Both the position numbers and the translations under genes were made by a program. Of a DNA stretch of 64,000 nt, positions 11,532 to 23,300 are shown piece after piece. Source of the stretch: Taxillus chinensis (taxonomy: Eukaryota > Streptophyta > Magnoliopsida > Santalales > Loranthaceae); NCBI GenBank assembly GCA_023512835.1, contig CM042088.1:43230771-43294770 (forward strand), written 5' to 3'. Within the stretch, counting starts at the first letter, position 1, and each line of letters opens with the position of its first letter. The notes under the pieces were generated by a model. The model was not told the origin of the DNA, searched no databases, and saw only the letters and a program-made list of their open reading frames with translations.

Positions 11532-13709
11532 TGTCACGCCCCGATTCCAGGGAACCCGGAACCGGGTACATGACTTCCCCTTGCCCGCACCCGAAAGGTC
11601 AAGGGGTTGGTGACTAGCACCAATAGAGACTACACCGCGGGTCTATCCCAAATATGCAACCCGTACGCATACGTCAAGGGTAATCCGTACTTTCCCATAT
11701 ATCATCATGCACACATTAAGTCAAACGATCATACCGACATCACATCACAAACAAGATGCAAATACAATGGTCCACGGACCCATGTCCGGGATACAAACAT
11801 AATACGATACACAATACGAGAATACGAATACGATCGCATCATACATCGAGTAGTGGGCACGTCCTCTTGGAAGAAAGTCCTCCACTAGTCTCGGGTCACA
11901 CGAAAAAGGTAAACAACAAGTAGGGGTGAGCGACAAGCTCGAGGTGACCCCGACACTCCACATCATGCAAACATACAAGTCTATACTACATGCTCGTGTA
12001 CTGCACCGTGTAGTGTGCACATCATCGGGACTCGGCCGCAAACAAACATCGGGACCTAGCTTGCCCGTGCCCACGATCCTCACTAGGATCCCACGGGGCA
12101 CTCGGCCCTACCACGGCGCATATGCCCGGACACGGTGCCGCCACACCGGCCCGCCATCGGTGCATATGCCGCCATGTCAACCACATAGACCATCGGTGCA
12201 TCACGGTGAGAACCCAAACAAGTCACGGAGTCCATGCCCCAATACCCCACATCAACATACTAACATGAGTATGGCATGTCATTCTCGACATTTCCTTTGG
12301 AACCGTAGCGGTCTCACAAGTAAATCCTCAATCCTTGATTTATGAAGGAAGTACCCATAGCAGACTATTTTCTTGAAATCAAAAGTCCCGGATTGGGTTC
12401 CCATAGCATAAATAAGATAATCCGATTTTTGAGGATTTTTCCGAGACGTCTAACCCCACTTTCCAAAAAATTCACCACTACGAACTTTTGGGTTTTTCCA
12501 AATTTTACACTAAAACCAAATTTTCACATTTTGAAATAGTGGAATTAATTTTTCTAATATTTTCTTTGAATCCAAATGGGGGTATTTCGTTATTTACATT
12601 GTAACTTAAGTAATACTTAAATGTGTAGATGGGTATAGGTTGCAATGTAAATAGGTCCATCCGGTCAAACCGTATTTCGAATCGCCGGTGAAACTACATT
12701 TTCGAATCTGCATTTCGAATCAGTATTTTAATCTCTTTTCGGACCGCCGACTCTCGAACCTACACTCAACTACCTTCGAAAACTACCTTAAGTACCCATG
12801 AATCGCCTTGAAACTCCCTTGAAGTACCTTCGAACCTTCAAACGATACTCGAAAATTGCACATTCGACACTCAAATTACACTACATCGAACCTACCTTAA
12901 CCTTCGAACCTTCGAAACGATACTCGAAAATTTCACATTGAAATTTTCAATTTCCAGTCGATCTCATCGGCCGTTCTCACCCGTTCACGGCGATTCATGT
13001 TCATCATCGTTTTTCACTTGTTTCTCGTCTGGATTCAACCCGAATCTCATAAAACTCATACCTAATACTTATCTTAGGTTTTAAATCACGCTTACCCCTC
13101 GAACGCATTTAAACACAAAATTCAACCCAAAATTGGTTTTTCCCCAAATTCTAGGGTTCAACACGAATTTGCATGATTTCATCAAATTCTTACATGTTAA
13201 TCCAAAAAAAAGCAAAGAAAAGGGTAAGAATCAATGGAACACCTACCCGGAATGATTCTGATGCTTAACGAGCTCAAAACGCCCCAAATCGCCAAGGCCT
13301 CCAAGCTTCCTTCTCTCTTTCTCTCTTAAGCTCTCCAACGCAGATGCGGAAATGTTAAAACGTAACGTGGAAGCTCCCTTTCCCTATTTATATTTTTGCA
13401 CCAACGACCAGTCAACCATTGACCCGACCAATAATTAACCTCCAAGGTCCCGAACTCCAAATTGAGTCAAACTACGGTCAAAACGACGGGCACAATACGT
13501 AACAGATAAATTAGTACACCCAAATGACCGCTCAAACGCAAAGTCAACCAATAGACCCGAAAAGTCAACAATCGGGTCAACGGGGCCCCGACTCGAATCG
13601 GGCCCAAGTACGATCAAAATGCTCACATTGACGGCTACACTACCGTCCAGATAGTTACATTCCCATAGAATGACTATCTCCCAAGACTACCCAAATACGA
13701 GTCTTTACA
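11532..13709 (-). repeat. Right LTR (5' LTR of the element)
   Basis: This 2178-bp LTR is the partner of 4004-6194, starting TGTCACGCCC and ending TTTACA on the plus strand. On the coding strand it would carry the promoter for the element's transcript. It is followed directly by the CCACA target duplication at 13710-13714. Confidence 0.92.
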
Positions 13710-13714
13710 CCACA
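13710..13714. repeat. Target site duplication, right copy (CCACA)
   Basis: This copy matches the left one at 3999-4003 exactly and closes the retrotransposon insertion. Confidence 0.9.
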
Positions 13715-14700
13715 TATACAAATATTAAATATGTTGAGGTATCTAATGTTAAACACAAATTAAAGCGAATTAATCAAGATTTAAGGTTTTGATACTTAAG
13801 TATATAATTGTTATGAAATAAATGTGTAAATACTAGAGTGCTATATTTAATTTGACGAGTAATCAAATTAGAAATAACAAATGTAGAGAAAGAGTAGTAA
13901 TTCCCAAATTACATGATTTATTTTTTATGTCTCATCATCAACAAAGTCATTAAGAACTAGGGTTAATAAGATTGTATCAATTTGAACAATCACAATTCAT
14001 CAAATAATATCTGTCAATGAATTTATGTATGCTTCCAATTAATCTCTAGTATCAAACAATCATTTAGGCAAACAAATATCATACAATTTAGGGTGAAATT
14101 CAACAGGGTTATGTCATGTAAGGTCTTAAAGGTGTTTATTAAATTCAACTCATATTGCTCGACATAATACTTATTGGTCAACATATCTAAAGTGGTCAAT
14201 ACAGTCTTATTGCCGACATAATACTTATTGGTCAACATTGCTATCTTTAGGTTGACCATGGTGAGTTTAACATCCTTTTAGTCAACACATGTTTCATTGA
14301 GTAACCCTTTTACTCCTTAAGCACGATTGATTTAGGTTTATTATATATGAATAAATAAAATTAATGGCTAGTTACTTTTACGATTGTAATTTATTTATCG
14401 GATTCACATAAAACAAGATTATAACTTGGGTATATATTCACTTGTGGAGGTACAATCATTTAATGACACTCTCACCGAGAGAAGGCAAACACCTATAACC
14501 ACCTCATCAAACTATATATGCTGAAATGACTTTCATAGCACAACATTATCCACCAACCGTCATTACAATTTGAGTTCGACTTCAATAGTCCGTATAACAT
14601 TTTGTGTACAGCTCTCCAAATGCGGCCAATTCAATGAAAAAACCTGTGCGAAAAAAAACAACAACAGCGAGTTCGTTAGTCAATCACGACATGGATTTGT
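13715..14700. other. AT-rich intergenic stretch with a 24-bp direct repeat
   Basis: No gene is seen here. A 24-bp unit beginning GACATAATACTTATTGGTCA occurs at 14161-14184 and again, identically, at 14215-14238. The rest is AT-rich with stops in all frames. Confidence 0.6.
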
Positions 14701-14727
14701 AAAGAAATTATAATAGTCGACTAAACA

Positions 14728-14997
14728 TGGGCTTGACGGATGAAATGCGAAGCCGTCAGGCAGAAGGAAGAGATAGTGATGGAAAGCCCACCAAAAATGC
14801 AGGAACGGTCTGGGTCTTCGGCCCATTAAATAAACAAACTGAGTCTGAAACCCTCAGCCACTCACCCGGATCGGGGTGGGTGTGGCCGTGTTGGGATGGG
14901 AAGGACCCAAATGCGCGAGCAGGGATCGAAACGAAACCCTAGCTAGAAGTACAAAATCGCTTTGGGGCGGGGGTCTGTGTGTGTGCCCTAAAACCCT
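14728..14997 (+). promoter_or_regulatory. Site II and telo-box promoter of the NAP57 gene
   Basis: Three TGGGCY-type site II elements lie upstream of the dyskerin-like gene: TGGGCT at 14728-14733, its complement AGCCCA at 14785-14790, and GGCCCA at 14820-14825. They are followed by a telo-box AAACCCTA at 14934-14941 and a second AAACCCT at 14991-14997. In plants this pairing is known from promoters of ribosomal protein and snoRNP genes and links them to cell proliferation through TCP and telo-box factors. Motif positions are read directly; function is by analogy. Confidence 0.65.
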
Positions 14998-15116
14998 CCT
15001 CCCTCCCTCTCTCGCGACGCTACGGCAGCAGACACGAGCAGAGCAGCCGGGTGGTTGCCCCTAAACAAAACAATCAAAGACGGTCGGTCGGAGGCGACAT
15101 TGGGCGCGCAGGCGGG

Positions 15117-16979
15117 ATGACGGAGGTGGAGCACAGTGGGGGTTCGGAGAAGAGGAAGAAGAAAGAGAAGACGAAGACGAAGACGAAGAAGGTGGAGGCG
15201 CCGGAGTGGAGTGAGAAGGAGGAGGAGGAGGAGGAGTCGGGGGAGGGGAAGATGATGATAAAACCCCAGAGTTTCACGCCGGCGATGGACACGTCCAATT
15301 GGCCGATCCTACTGAAGAACTACGACCGACTCAACGTGCGCACCGGACACTACACCCCACTCCCCGCCGGCTACTCCCCACTCAAGCGACCGCTCGCCGA
15401 CTACATCAAGTACGGCATCATCAACCTCGACAAGCCCGCCAACCCTTCCTCCCACGAGGTGGTCGCCTGGATCAAGCGCATCCTCCGCGTCGAGAAGACC
15501 GGCCACAGCGGCACCCTCGACCCCAAGGTCACCGGAAACCTCATCGTCTGCATCGATCGCGCCACCCGGCTCGTCAAGTCCCAGCAGGGTGCCGGAAAGG
15601 AGTACGTGTGCGTCGCCCGCCTCCACTCCGCCGTCCCCGACGGCGTCTCCAAGGTCGCCCGCGCCCTCGAGACCCTCACCGGCGCCGTCTTCCAGCGCCC
15701 TCCCCTCATCTCCGCCGTCAAGCGGCAGCTCCGGATTCGCACCATCTACGAGAGCAAGCTTCTCGAGTTCGACCCCGACAGGCACCTGGTTGTCTTCTGG
15801 ATCTCCTGCGAGGCCGGCACTTACGTCCGAACCCTCTGCGTCCACCTCGGCCTCATCCTCGGCGTCGGCGGCCATATGCAGGAGCTCCGCCGCGTCCGCT
15901 CCGGGATCCTTGGCGAGAAAGACAACATGGTCACTATGCACGACGTCATGGATGGTCAGTGGGTGTACGACAACTACAGGGACGAGGGCTACCTGAGGAG
16001 GGTCGTCATGCCCCTGGAGGTCCTCCTCACCAGCTACAAGCGCATTGTTGTCAAGGACTCCGCCGTCAACGCCATCTGTTACGGCGCCAAATTGATGATT
16101 CCGGGGCTGTTGAGGTTCGAGAACGATATCGAGACCGGGGAGGAGGTGGTCCTCATGACCACCAAGGGAGAGGCAATTGCCCTGGGGATTGCAGAAATGA
16201 CCACCGCAGTGATGGCCACCTGCGACCACGGCGTGGTGGCAAAGATCAAACGGGTTGTTATGGACCGAGACACTTACCCCAGGAAGTGGGGCTTGGGGCC
16301 GAGGGCCTCCATGAAGAAGAAATTAGTGGCCGAGGGAAAATTAGACAAGCACGGAAAGCCTAACGAGAATACTCCCCAGGAGTGGCTCAGAAACGTCACC
16401 CTCCCTACGGGCGGGGATTCTGCGGTTGCCCACCTCGCCGCCTCTGCTGCAGCACCTGAAACTAAACCTGAACACGAAGAAAAACCAGCTGTGGTGGTTG
16501 CCGAGGGCCAGAAGAAAAGGAAGAAAAGTAGCAAGGATGGGGGGGAGGACAGCCATCCCATAGAAGCTCCTCCTACGAAGAGAGTCAAAGGGGAGGAGGT
16601 CAAAGAGGCCACGGAAGAAGAAAAAAGTGACAAGAAAGAAAAGAAGAAGAAGAAGAAGGAGAAGAAGGATAAGAAGGAAGAGTCCGAGAATGCCAAGGTA
16701 AAGCATGAAGGTGAAGAAGCAGTCCTGCCGGAAGAGAAGAAGAAAAAGAAGAAAGAAAAAGAGGCTGAGGATGATATCACAGAGGCTGATAAGAGCGAGA
16801 AAAAGAAGAAGAAGAAGAAGGGCAAGGACGCTGAGGATGGTGTCAGTGAAGCCGACGCCAGCAGCGAGAAGAAAAAGGAGAAGAAGAAAAAGAAGAAGGA
16901 CAAGGAGGCTGAGGATAATGTCACTGAAGCCGATACCCGCGACAAGAAACCAAAGAAGAACGATAAAGACTCAGAATAA
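15117..16979 (+). CDS. CBF5: Dyskerin homologue, H/ACA snoRNP pseudouridine synthase (NAP57/CBF5)
   Basis: This intronless gene of 620 codons encodes the catalytic subunit of H/ACA ribonucleoproteins. It converts uridine to pseudouridine in rRNA and snRNA in the nucleolus and Cajal bodies and also belongs to telomerase RNP. Order of parts: a Lys/Glu-rich N-terminus; a DKCLD-type segment from about residue 55 ([20 protein letters not shown]); the TruB catalytic domain from about 95, with [11 protein letters not shown] containing the catalytic Asp135; a PUA RNA-binding domain at about 300-375; and a Lys-rich tail from about 480 with three K-rich repeats each ending in EAD. The start at 15117 is the first ATG that gives the family N-terminus; the frame is open further upstream (from 14979) without family similarity. 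The first two thirds have extreme GC at third positions, which creates long shadow frames on both strands. The Arabidopsis homologue is, to my memory, also intronless. Confidence 0.95.
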   Translation: MTEVEHSGGSEKRKKKEKTKTKTKKVEAPEWSEKEEEEEESGEGKMMIKPQSFTPAMDTSNWPILLKNYDRLNVRTGHYTPLPAGYSPLKRPLADYIKYGIINLDKPANPSSHEVVAWIKRILRVEKTGHSGTLDPKVTGNLIVCIDRATRLVKSQQGAGKEYVCVARLHSAVPDGVSKVARALETLTGAVFQRPPLISAVKRQLRIRTIYESKLLEFDPDRHLVVFWISCEAGTYVRTLCVHLGLILGVGGHMQELRRVRSGILGEKDNMVTMHDVMDGQWVYDNYRDEGYLRRVVMPLEVLLTSYKRIVVKDSAVNAICYGAKLMIPGLLRFENDIETGEEVVLMTTKGEAIALGIAEMTTAVMATCDHGVVAKIKRVVMDRDTYPRKWGLGPRASMKKKLVAEGKLDKHGKPNENTPQEWLRNVTLPTGGDSAVAHLAASAAAPETKPEHEEKPAVVVAEGQKKRKKSSKDGGEDSHPIEAPPTKRVKGEEVKEATEEEKSDKKEKKKKKKEKKDKKEESENAKVKHEGEEAVLPEEKKKKKKEKEAEDDITEADKSEKKKKKKKGKDAEDGVSEADASSEKKKEKKKKKKDKEAEDNVTEADTRDKKPKKNDKDSE

Positions 16980-18550
16980 AAGACAGAGCATGCTAGATAA
17001 CGGTTGTTGTACTGGGGAACTTTTCTTTGTTTTAAATGACTCTTAGTTGCTGTACCTTGAGAGAGGCGCTAGAAGAAGCCTTCCATTATGGTTGTTGTAG
17101 TAACCATCCGTCTTTTTTTGTTGTTGTCTTGTCTATTGCAGGCCAAAGCCACGTAGCTGTGAGGTGTGAGCTGCTGATTGAATTATAGTGAAGTGGCCCT
17201 GATGATTGATTCTCCATCCAACCCCCACAACGATGAGATATGCTCGTCAAGTGTTTCTGTAATTTTATGTTTTCTTTTCTGCAGAACTAAAGTTTTGTCT
17301 GTTGAACCCCTCCGCATTAGGCTTCATTTGCAGCTCTGTTTTGGGAGTATTTATCTTTGCGTATTAGCCTTCATTTGCAGCTCTGTTTTCGGAGTATTTT
17401 TATCTTTAATCTACAATAGAACATTTTGGTTCCAAATCAACAGACACCATTCTTGGTATTTTTAAAATTAAGAATTTCATGTTTGCGCTATAGCTCCTTG
17501 CTTTGAGCAAGGGATGAATCAGCGACTATGGCAATCTGTATTGTTTGTTGGCTTTGATCTCCTCCGATTTTAATTGATTTTTAACCTGCAGAGCGGAGGC
17601 ATTGAATCCCTCTTTTATGCTTAACAGCTTAGGTGATGTTTCTTCTGGGAGCAGCAGTGTCGATTTATGTATTTGCGTCATTGTGCGCATGTTGTTTCCA
17701 AATGATTCTGCTGATTTTACCCTAATGTTCCCATATATTGTTTTGGTACATGATATGATGATCTGTGAAAACGGTTGTGTGGGAAATCGATGGGTGTTCT
17801 TTGAAGGTATCTGTGTCATTGTGGTGAAATACTTTTTGCAGCTGGGAGATACATCCATGATGTGTACATTCATGCATCGGACTCAATAAAGCATCACTTG
17901 TCCCCAAATCTGATGAAGCTCCTCCGGTTTTCCTCGGCCCAAGAAACGTTTGGATGCTTATAGGATCCAAAAAAATGGAAGGTAGACATGTAAAATGTAA
18001 AAAAAACCTCGATCATTATAACCTCATGTTAAAATGTAAATAAGCTATTTTGTTTTTGAATTTAATAAATATTTAATGTTGTGATGATTTTGAAGACTGA
18101 TTATTTGAACTGCGAAATTGAAATCTATGGTTGTTTTTTTTTTTTACATCATTGGAGGATTTTGTTTTTTTCGCCTTCTCTGGAAAAAATCTGCAAATGA
18201 AACTCTCTACCATGGACGACACAAGCAGTCCAGCACACCTACCCATGGTGAGGGACGCGCTGGCTCACTGGCCTTTTTTCCAAAGTGGCCATGGCAACCC
18301 GATGCTGTCACCCTGGACTCCAACAATGGTCGCAGCAGCCCCCTATGTCGGGTGCGATTGTTGGTGGTATACATAGAAAACTGGAAATCCAAAATCAGTT
18401 AAAATGGAACTAGTAAGTGAAACCCAAAATGGATTCAAACAGAATAGAAAGACTCCTTGGAGCTGTCATGTGTTCCGGCGACCAGAACAAGTGCTGCAGA
18501 ACAATAACATGACACTTTCAAAAATTTTTTATTATTATTATCATCTCAAT
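16980..18550. other. 3' flank of CBF5 and gene-free stretch
   Basis: The first part is probably 3' UTR. A TTGCAGG at 17138-17144 resembles a splice acceptor and could mark a 3' UTR intron, and an AATAAA occurs at 17885-17890. Beyond about 18000 the sequence is AT-rich. I recognise no domain in the short frames at 17526-17873, 17602-17889 or 18118-18402. Confidence 0.45.
17316..17410. repeat. 47-bp tandem duplication
   Basis: Two consecutive units, 17316-17362 and 17363-17410, share ATTAGSCTTCATTTGCAGCT and CTGTTTT.GGAGTATTT.TATCTTT with only a few differences. They lie in the probable 3' untranslated region of the CBF5 gene. Confidence 0.85.
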
Positions 18551-18840
18551 TTCATAGACTCAACATCACCGACCTCCAGAACAAGTGCTGCAGCATTGCC
18601 TCCACCCTCACCCGCAGCGGAAGCAAGAAGCCCTACCCCAGAGGAAGATCGTCCGCTCCCATTGCGGTTCCCAACGCACCCCTCTCTGCCCCTGTGTCGG
18701 TGTCGTCTTCGGCCCCAAGCCTAGGGACTAGACCATCAAGATCAACTGTGCTTGCCATTACTGCCGGCAGCACCGTCATGGTGGAAAAGTTCGGAGACAC
18801 ATTCGAGAAGCCCCGGACAGGAGTTTATTATGGAAATTAA
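18550..18840 (+). other. Open frame of about 95 codons without a recognised domain
   Basis: On the plus strand a frame beginning around 18559 (L-N-I-T-D-L-Q-N-K-C-C) stays open to a TAA at 18838-18840. It is GC-rich, Ser/Pro/Arg-rich, and preceded by an AT-rich stretch ending TTTCATAG, which resembles a splice acceptor. There is no early ATG. It overlaps the 3' end of the PPR pseudogene on the other strand. It may be a relic exon of an unknown gene or chance. Confidence 0.2.
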
Positions 18841-19959
18841 GAGGTGGCAGCCAGCGAGGCGCGACACGAGATCTTCGGCCATGCATCACTCCGCCGGAGT
18901 CCGAGCCCAAATCCTGGCCAGCCCCACTGGCCTTCGTGTCATCCCAGATTTCCTTCACCAGCTCCATCCGGTTCAGCTTCCCAGACACGTACACAAGGAC
19001 GATGTAAGTGTGCATACTGGGCAGGCACGGCGCCGTCGCCTTCATCTTCGTATACAGCTCCAAAGCCATGTCCGCATGCTTCCTCCCCTTAAACTCCTTA
19101 AAAGACACAATTGTAGGTCACAGCAGCGGGGCTAACCCCATTGCTCTCCATCTCCCCCAGCAAGGACTCGAGGTCCCCCCCCAGAGGAGCAGAGACACTT
19201 GACCACGACGTTGTTGGTGACGACGTTAGGGCAGAAGCCGCGGAACAGCTGCTCCGCCATCCCCAGGTTTTTTGGCCTTGCAACAGTCGTCGATCAAGGC
19301 GGTGTACATTTTTAGGGTGACCGTGGCGCGGTGGCTATTGAAAACCTCCATGGCGACCTTGGGGTGTCGGTAATTGCAAAGGGTGTCGAGGTCAGTGGCG
19401 GCGGGCGATTGTTGAGGTTGTTGGGGGTGGAGGAAGGAAGGGATGTCATGGAAGGCGCGAGGCGGCGTATGGGGATGCGAAAGGGGACGGAGGAGGTTGA
19501 TGGGTGGTGGGAGCGGTCGAGCTGGAGGATGAGCTGCCAGGCGACGTCGAATTGGCAAACGAGGGAGAGGGAGTCGATGAGGGTTTGGTAGGAGAGGGGG
19601 TCCGGGTTGGAGTCAGCGAAGATGAAAAGTGCGAGAGCGATTTTAGAGGAGTGGCAGAGGCGAAGGAGGGGAGGGAGGGAGATACCGCTGGAGTAGAGGA
19701 GGGAGGACTCCGGCGGTTGGAATGGGTTGTGGTGGCGGAGGAGGAGGGCGGCCAGGCAGTCGACTTCTAGGGAAGGGAGGGAGAGGTGGGAGAAGCGACG
19801 GTCCTGAATCTGGAGGGGTGTGGTTTTCTTGCTGATGTTATCGTTATCCTTTTCGGGGGTGGGCTCCAATTTGGCGATAGAAGAGGCAGTGGTGGTTGCA
19901 GGAGAGGAGAAGAACATGGTCAGACTATGAACTACCACTGCTACTGACCCCACTGCCAT
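18776..19959 (-). pseudogene. Pentatricopeptide repeat (PPR) protein pseudogene
   Basis: A PPR protein can be followed on the minus strand through several frames. An N-terminal part starting at 19959 includes SKIALALFIFADSNPDPLSY and DSLSLVCQFDVAWQLILQLD. Later parts give LCNYRHPKVAMEVFNSH, then ESLLGEMESNGVSPAAVTYN, then KHADMALELYTKMKATAPCL and TYIVLVYVSGKLNRMELVKE. The VTYN and Y-x-x-L-(V/I) patterns and 35-residue spacing are those of PPR motifs. At least three frame changes (near 19500, 19290 and 19100) prevent one product, and the 3' end is lost at about 18780. PPR proteins usually act in organelle RNA processing. If the frameshifts were sequence errors it could be an intronless functional gene, but their number argues against that. 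Confidence 0.7.
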
Positions 19960-20361
19960 TCCCCTAGTCTGTCTCCTTGTTTCTTAGCTCGGTTGCGTGC
20001 ATCGTGTGACTGTCTGGTCAGCGTAGTGCGGCTGTGTCTCGGCAGCAGGCAGCAGGCGTGTGTGAAAGGGGAAAAGAGGCTGGCGTATGGCTAGTGTGCG
20101 AAAGAGTAAAGGAGATCTTCAGTGACGCATCTCCTTCGTTCTCATGAATGCCATTAAGTGGCATATATCAGGTTGTGCCGATTTGGAGATTTTCCTAACA
20201 GAACAATGAAAATATCGTTTGCCATGCGACCAGTGCACTAACTATATAATTACAACATGAATTGGTACAAAAAAAAAAACAAATTGATCTTTAGAAGTAG
20301 GACAGGAACGTCAATGGAATGAACATGAATCTTAAACGGATACAACAAATGGAAGACACAT

Positions 20362-23300
20362 TCACCGGGAGTTGAGACCATTGCTTGCTCCAGGCCGATA
20401 CTCTCCAATTCCAAGAAGGTCCTGCAGCGTTTTATAATTACGAAGACTCTTTCAGCATGTCATAAACAAGTCACGAGATATATGAAAAGCACAGCTTACA
20501 CCATCTACAAACTACAACTATATATGGGAACAAGGTAAAGAACTACTGAGTGGAATAGAAGCCTCAGAGCCAATAGATATTACCAAGATTTGGAGCTGAA
20601 CCCTCTTCCACACGCATTAAGATGAGAATGCTTAGTAACACGGTTAATTACTATGGGAAATGGGAATCTAAAAATGACCCAACCATCCTGATTTGTGGGG
20701 AAATGGGAACACGGTTTATTTAAGTGATGTTATATCTATCATAATTTTGTCTTAGTATGTTACTATGTTTTAAAAATCCTTAAAATATATACAAAAGCCG
20801 CCTACATCTGCTTTGTTCATCTAGATGATAGGCAGTCCTAATCGTCTAGTACTGCCTGGCGCTTTTTATAAGATTGATTTTTACTACTTAATTGAAAGCA
20901 ACAGGTGAAATAAGTATAGCGATATTAAAGGCCATAACAACAGAATTTATCACTTGTTACACAAGTGCATAATGAACGACCAGCCAAAAAAACAAATGTT
21001 TTTCCAAATCAACACAAGTGTTTTCTATTGATTGTTAATTGGGCAAAGCAAATGAATAAAATCAGAGCAGGAGAGGGGCCATCACTTGCACCAGGATGAT
21101 ACTCTTGGATTCCTAGCAGGTCGCGCAACAATTTTTTCTTTGTGGAGCTACTTTTGTGTATGCAATAAACTAGCCATTCAAAAATATATCTTCTACCTTG
21201 TTATATTATATTAAAAGAAATTATAAAATAAAATCACTAACTATATTGCCAATTGTAAAGGAGAATAAAAGTAGAGAAGTATTAAGTATACAATCCCAGT
21301 GCACAACATAAAAATAAAATAAAATAAAAACCACCACTAACCTCCTTTATGGGAGAAGATGCAATGCCAACTCAACTAATGTGAATTTATAATTTTTTTT
21401 GATAAGATAATGTGAATTCATAATAAAATAATAAAAATAAAAATAAACTACTAACTAGAAGCAAGGGATGGAAGTGAGTGATTTGTGACCTAACAATTTG
21501 CATGGGTTAAGCATGGAAGGGAAGGGATCCCACTCCATGGGGCAAATAGTTGGACAGTGCAACTTCGCTTGATTGAAATAAAGATTGGAAGATTTGGGGT
21601 ATCCTCCTATACTAAAATAAGAGAGCTGGGCTACATATATTCCAGGTTCAACTTTCACAAATGAAATATTAATGAAAAAAATAAATCCAGCTTCAACGGA
21701 CTTAGTTGGCCAGATTCTATGCCAATGCAGTATTGGCCTAAATTTTGACAAGTTTTTTAGTTATGTATGGCTTGTGGATTCACTACCTTCTAAAATAAGA
21801 GAGTAGAATTAAGATAAGCTACAAAGAGCTCCATGTCTAGGGTGATGTACAATTTAATTGACCATGCTATTCGTTTCCCTATTTGTAACTTATAGATTAT
21901 GAACATAACTAATTCCAGCAAATGACGATCTTAAGCGTTTTGATTACATGAAATATTGCTGAACTGAGTCAAATAGCTCTATTGCTGTTAATGTTAAACC
22001 AACAGTAAAAAATTAAAATAACCAGATGAGAAGCACGATTCAGCTTCATGCCTCCACCCAGAAGATTGCTTGCCCCACATAGGGTATTAACTAAGTTGTC
22101 ATCCAATTTAGGTTTACATGAGAGAAAAAGACACTTTGGAAGAGAGTTAGAATCTCCTTCACACAAATCATTTAAAGTAACAGGGATCCTTAATGACAAA
22201 TAGAGAAGTGCGATGTGTAAAAATCCTTTCAACACATCAACAACTATGAATATACAGGAATAAATCACCGGGTGAAGTCCTACACAGATGAAAAGGGAGG
22301 AACAGAAAATGTTGTGGCCTTAACTATTCAAGGTATAACCAAAGACATCAACACAACAAGAAATTATAAAGATTTCAACTGATAACAGCCAAATAAGCAC
22401 TGATATTTAAAAGCAGTCGTATACAACTTTTGACCTAATCAATTATAAAAGTTACCTGACATGCTTTATTTTTAGCTCGGGTTTCTGCTGTACTAGGTAT
22501 ATCATGATTTGGTTTCAAAAATCTCTTTTCTTTGCGTTCACAAGAGCCCCATCCATCAGAAAACCTGCCACTCCTAGCGGTGTAAAAGGGATATTATAGA
22601 ATGATTTGCGGACAAGTTATTATTCAATGGCAAATTAACTGTGACACAGAGAACATACTGCATGTGTGCCCGGATGATGAATTCAGCCCGCAGAACATTA
22701 CGATTCTCATCAAACTCAATACTCTTGTCTTTTATTTCATAAGAAACATTGAAGTAACATGACATTTTTCTCCAACCTACAGAACATGCACACTCCATGA
22801 TGCATCCATTATCCATGTGCAGACAAAAAAAACCAGGAAACAGCAGTGTACTAAAATTACCAGTTTTTTTAATGAATGGGTTCCCAGAAATAATAGTATA
22901 ATCAGTTTTCTCCAGAATCTGTCCCAAAAAATAACAAGCACAAAAGTTCTGTTAATAATGAACCACAAAGTAGTCAAAAGAGGTCAGCATGCTTCAAAGA
23001 CTGAACAAATAATCTATTTCCGGAAGAGTGACTATCATTTTGTAGCATCAGGGCATAATATTTCAGTTTGTTGATTGCGTCTTCATAAAGTCAAGGTAGC
23101 ATATGCTCTAACATCATGTTTGATTTGCATCGTTTTTCCAACTAGATTCCATAAGTATGATTATTTCCAGAAAATTCCACATGAAAGACTTTGCCCATTT
23201 ATCTATACCAATCTATCCATAATATCAGAAAATCTATGCATAATGGAGTTGGACTTTATTGAAACTACCATCTATGCCATTTAAGCATACCGCATCCGCA

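Larger units (their letters stand above)
4004..13709 (-). mobile_element. Complete Ty3/gypsy chromovirus-type LTR retrotransposon
   Basis: The element is 9.7 kb and bounded by two 2.2-kb LTRs (4004-6194 and 11532-13709) that begin TG and end CA, with a CCACA target duplication. It is read on the minus strand, so the right LTR is the 5' LTR. The internal order gag, protease, reverse transcriptase, RNase H, integrase with chromodomain-like tail identifies Ty3/gypsy. The [12 protein letters not shown] block and the [17 protein letters not shown] chromodomain place it among the chromoviruses. The long LTRs suggest the Tekay/Del group, which is inference. Every coding domain is cut by frameshifts, but these mostly sit at CG-rich spots and may be sequence error (see findings). 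Confidence 0.92.

Noticed and set aside
14727..14942. A 71-codon frame upstream of CBF5 as a separate gene or upstream open frame
   Set aside because: It overlaps the site II promoter elements and ends at the telo-box, so it is probably not transcribed. No similarity is recognised.
15299..16363. A 354-codon plus-strand frame and a 306-codon antisense frame (15309-16229) over CBF5
   Set aside because: Both are shadows of a gene with extreme GC at third positions. Their products are Arg/Pro/His-rich or Gly/Asp/Val-rich with no domain, and the CBF5 frame explains the sequence fully.
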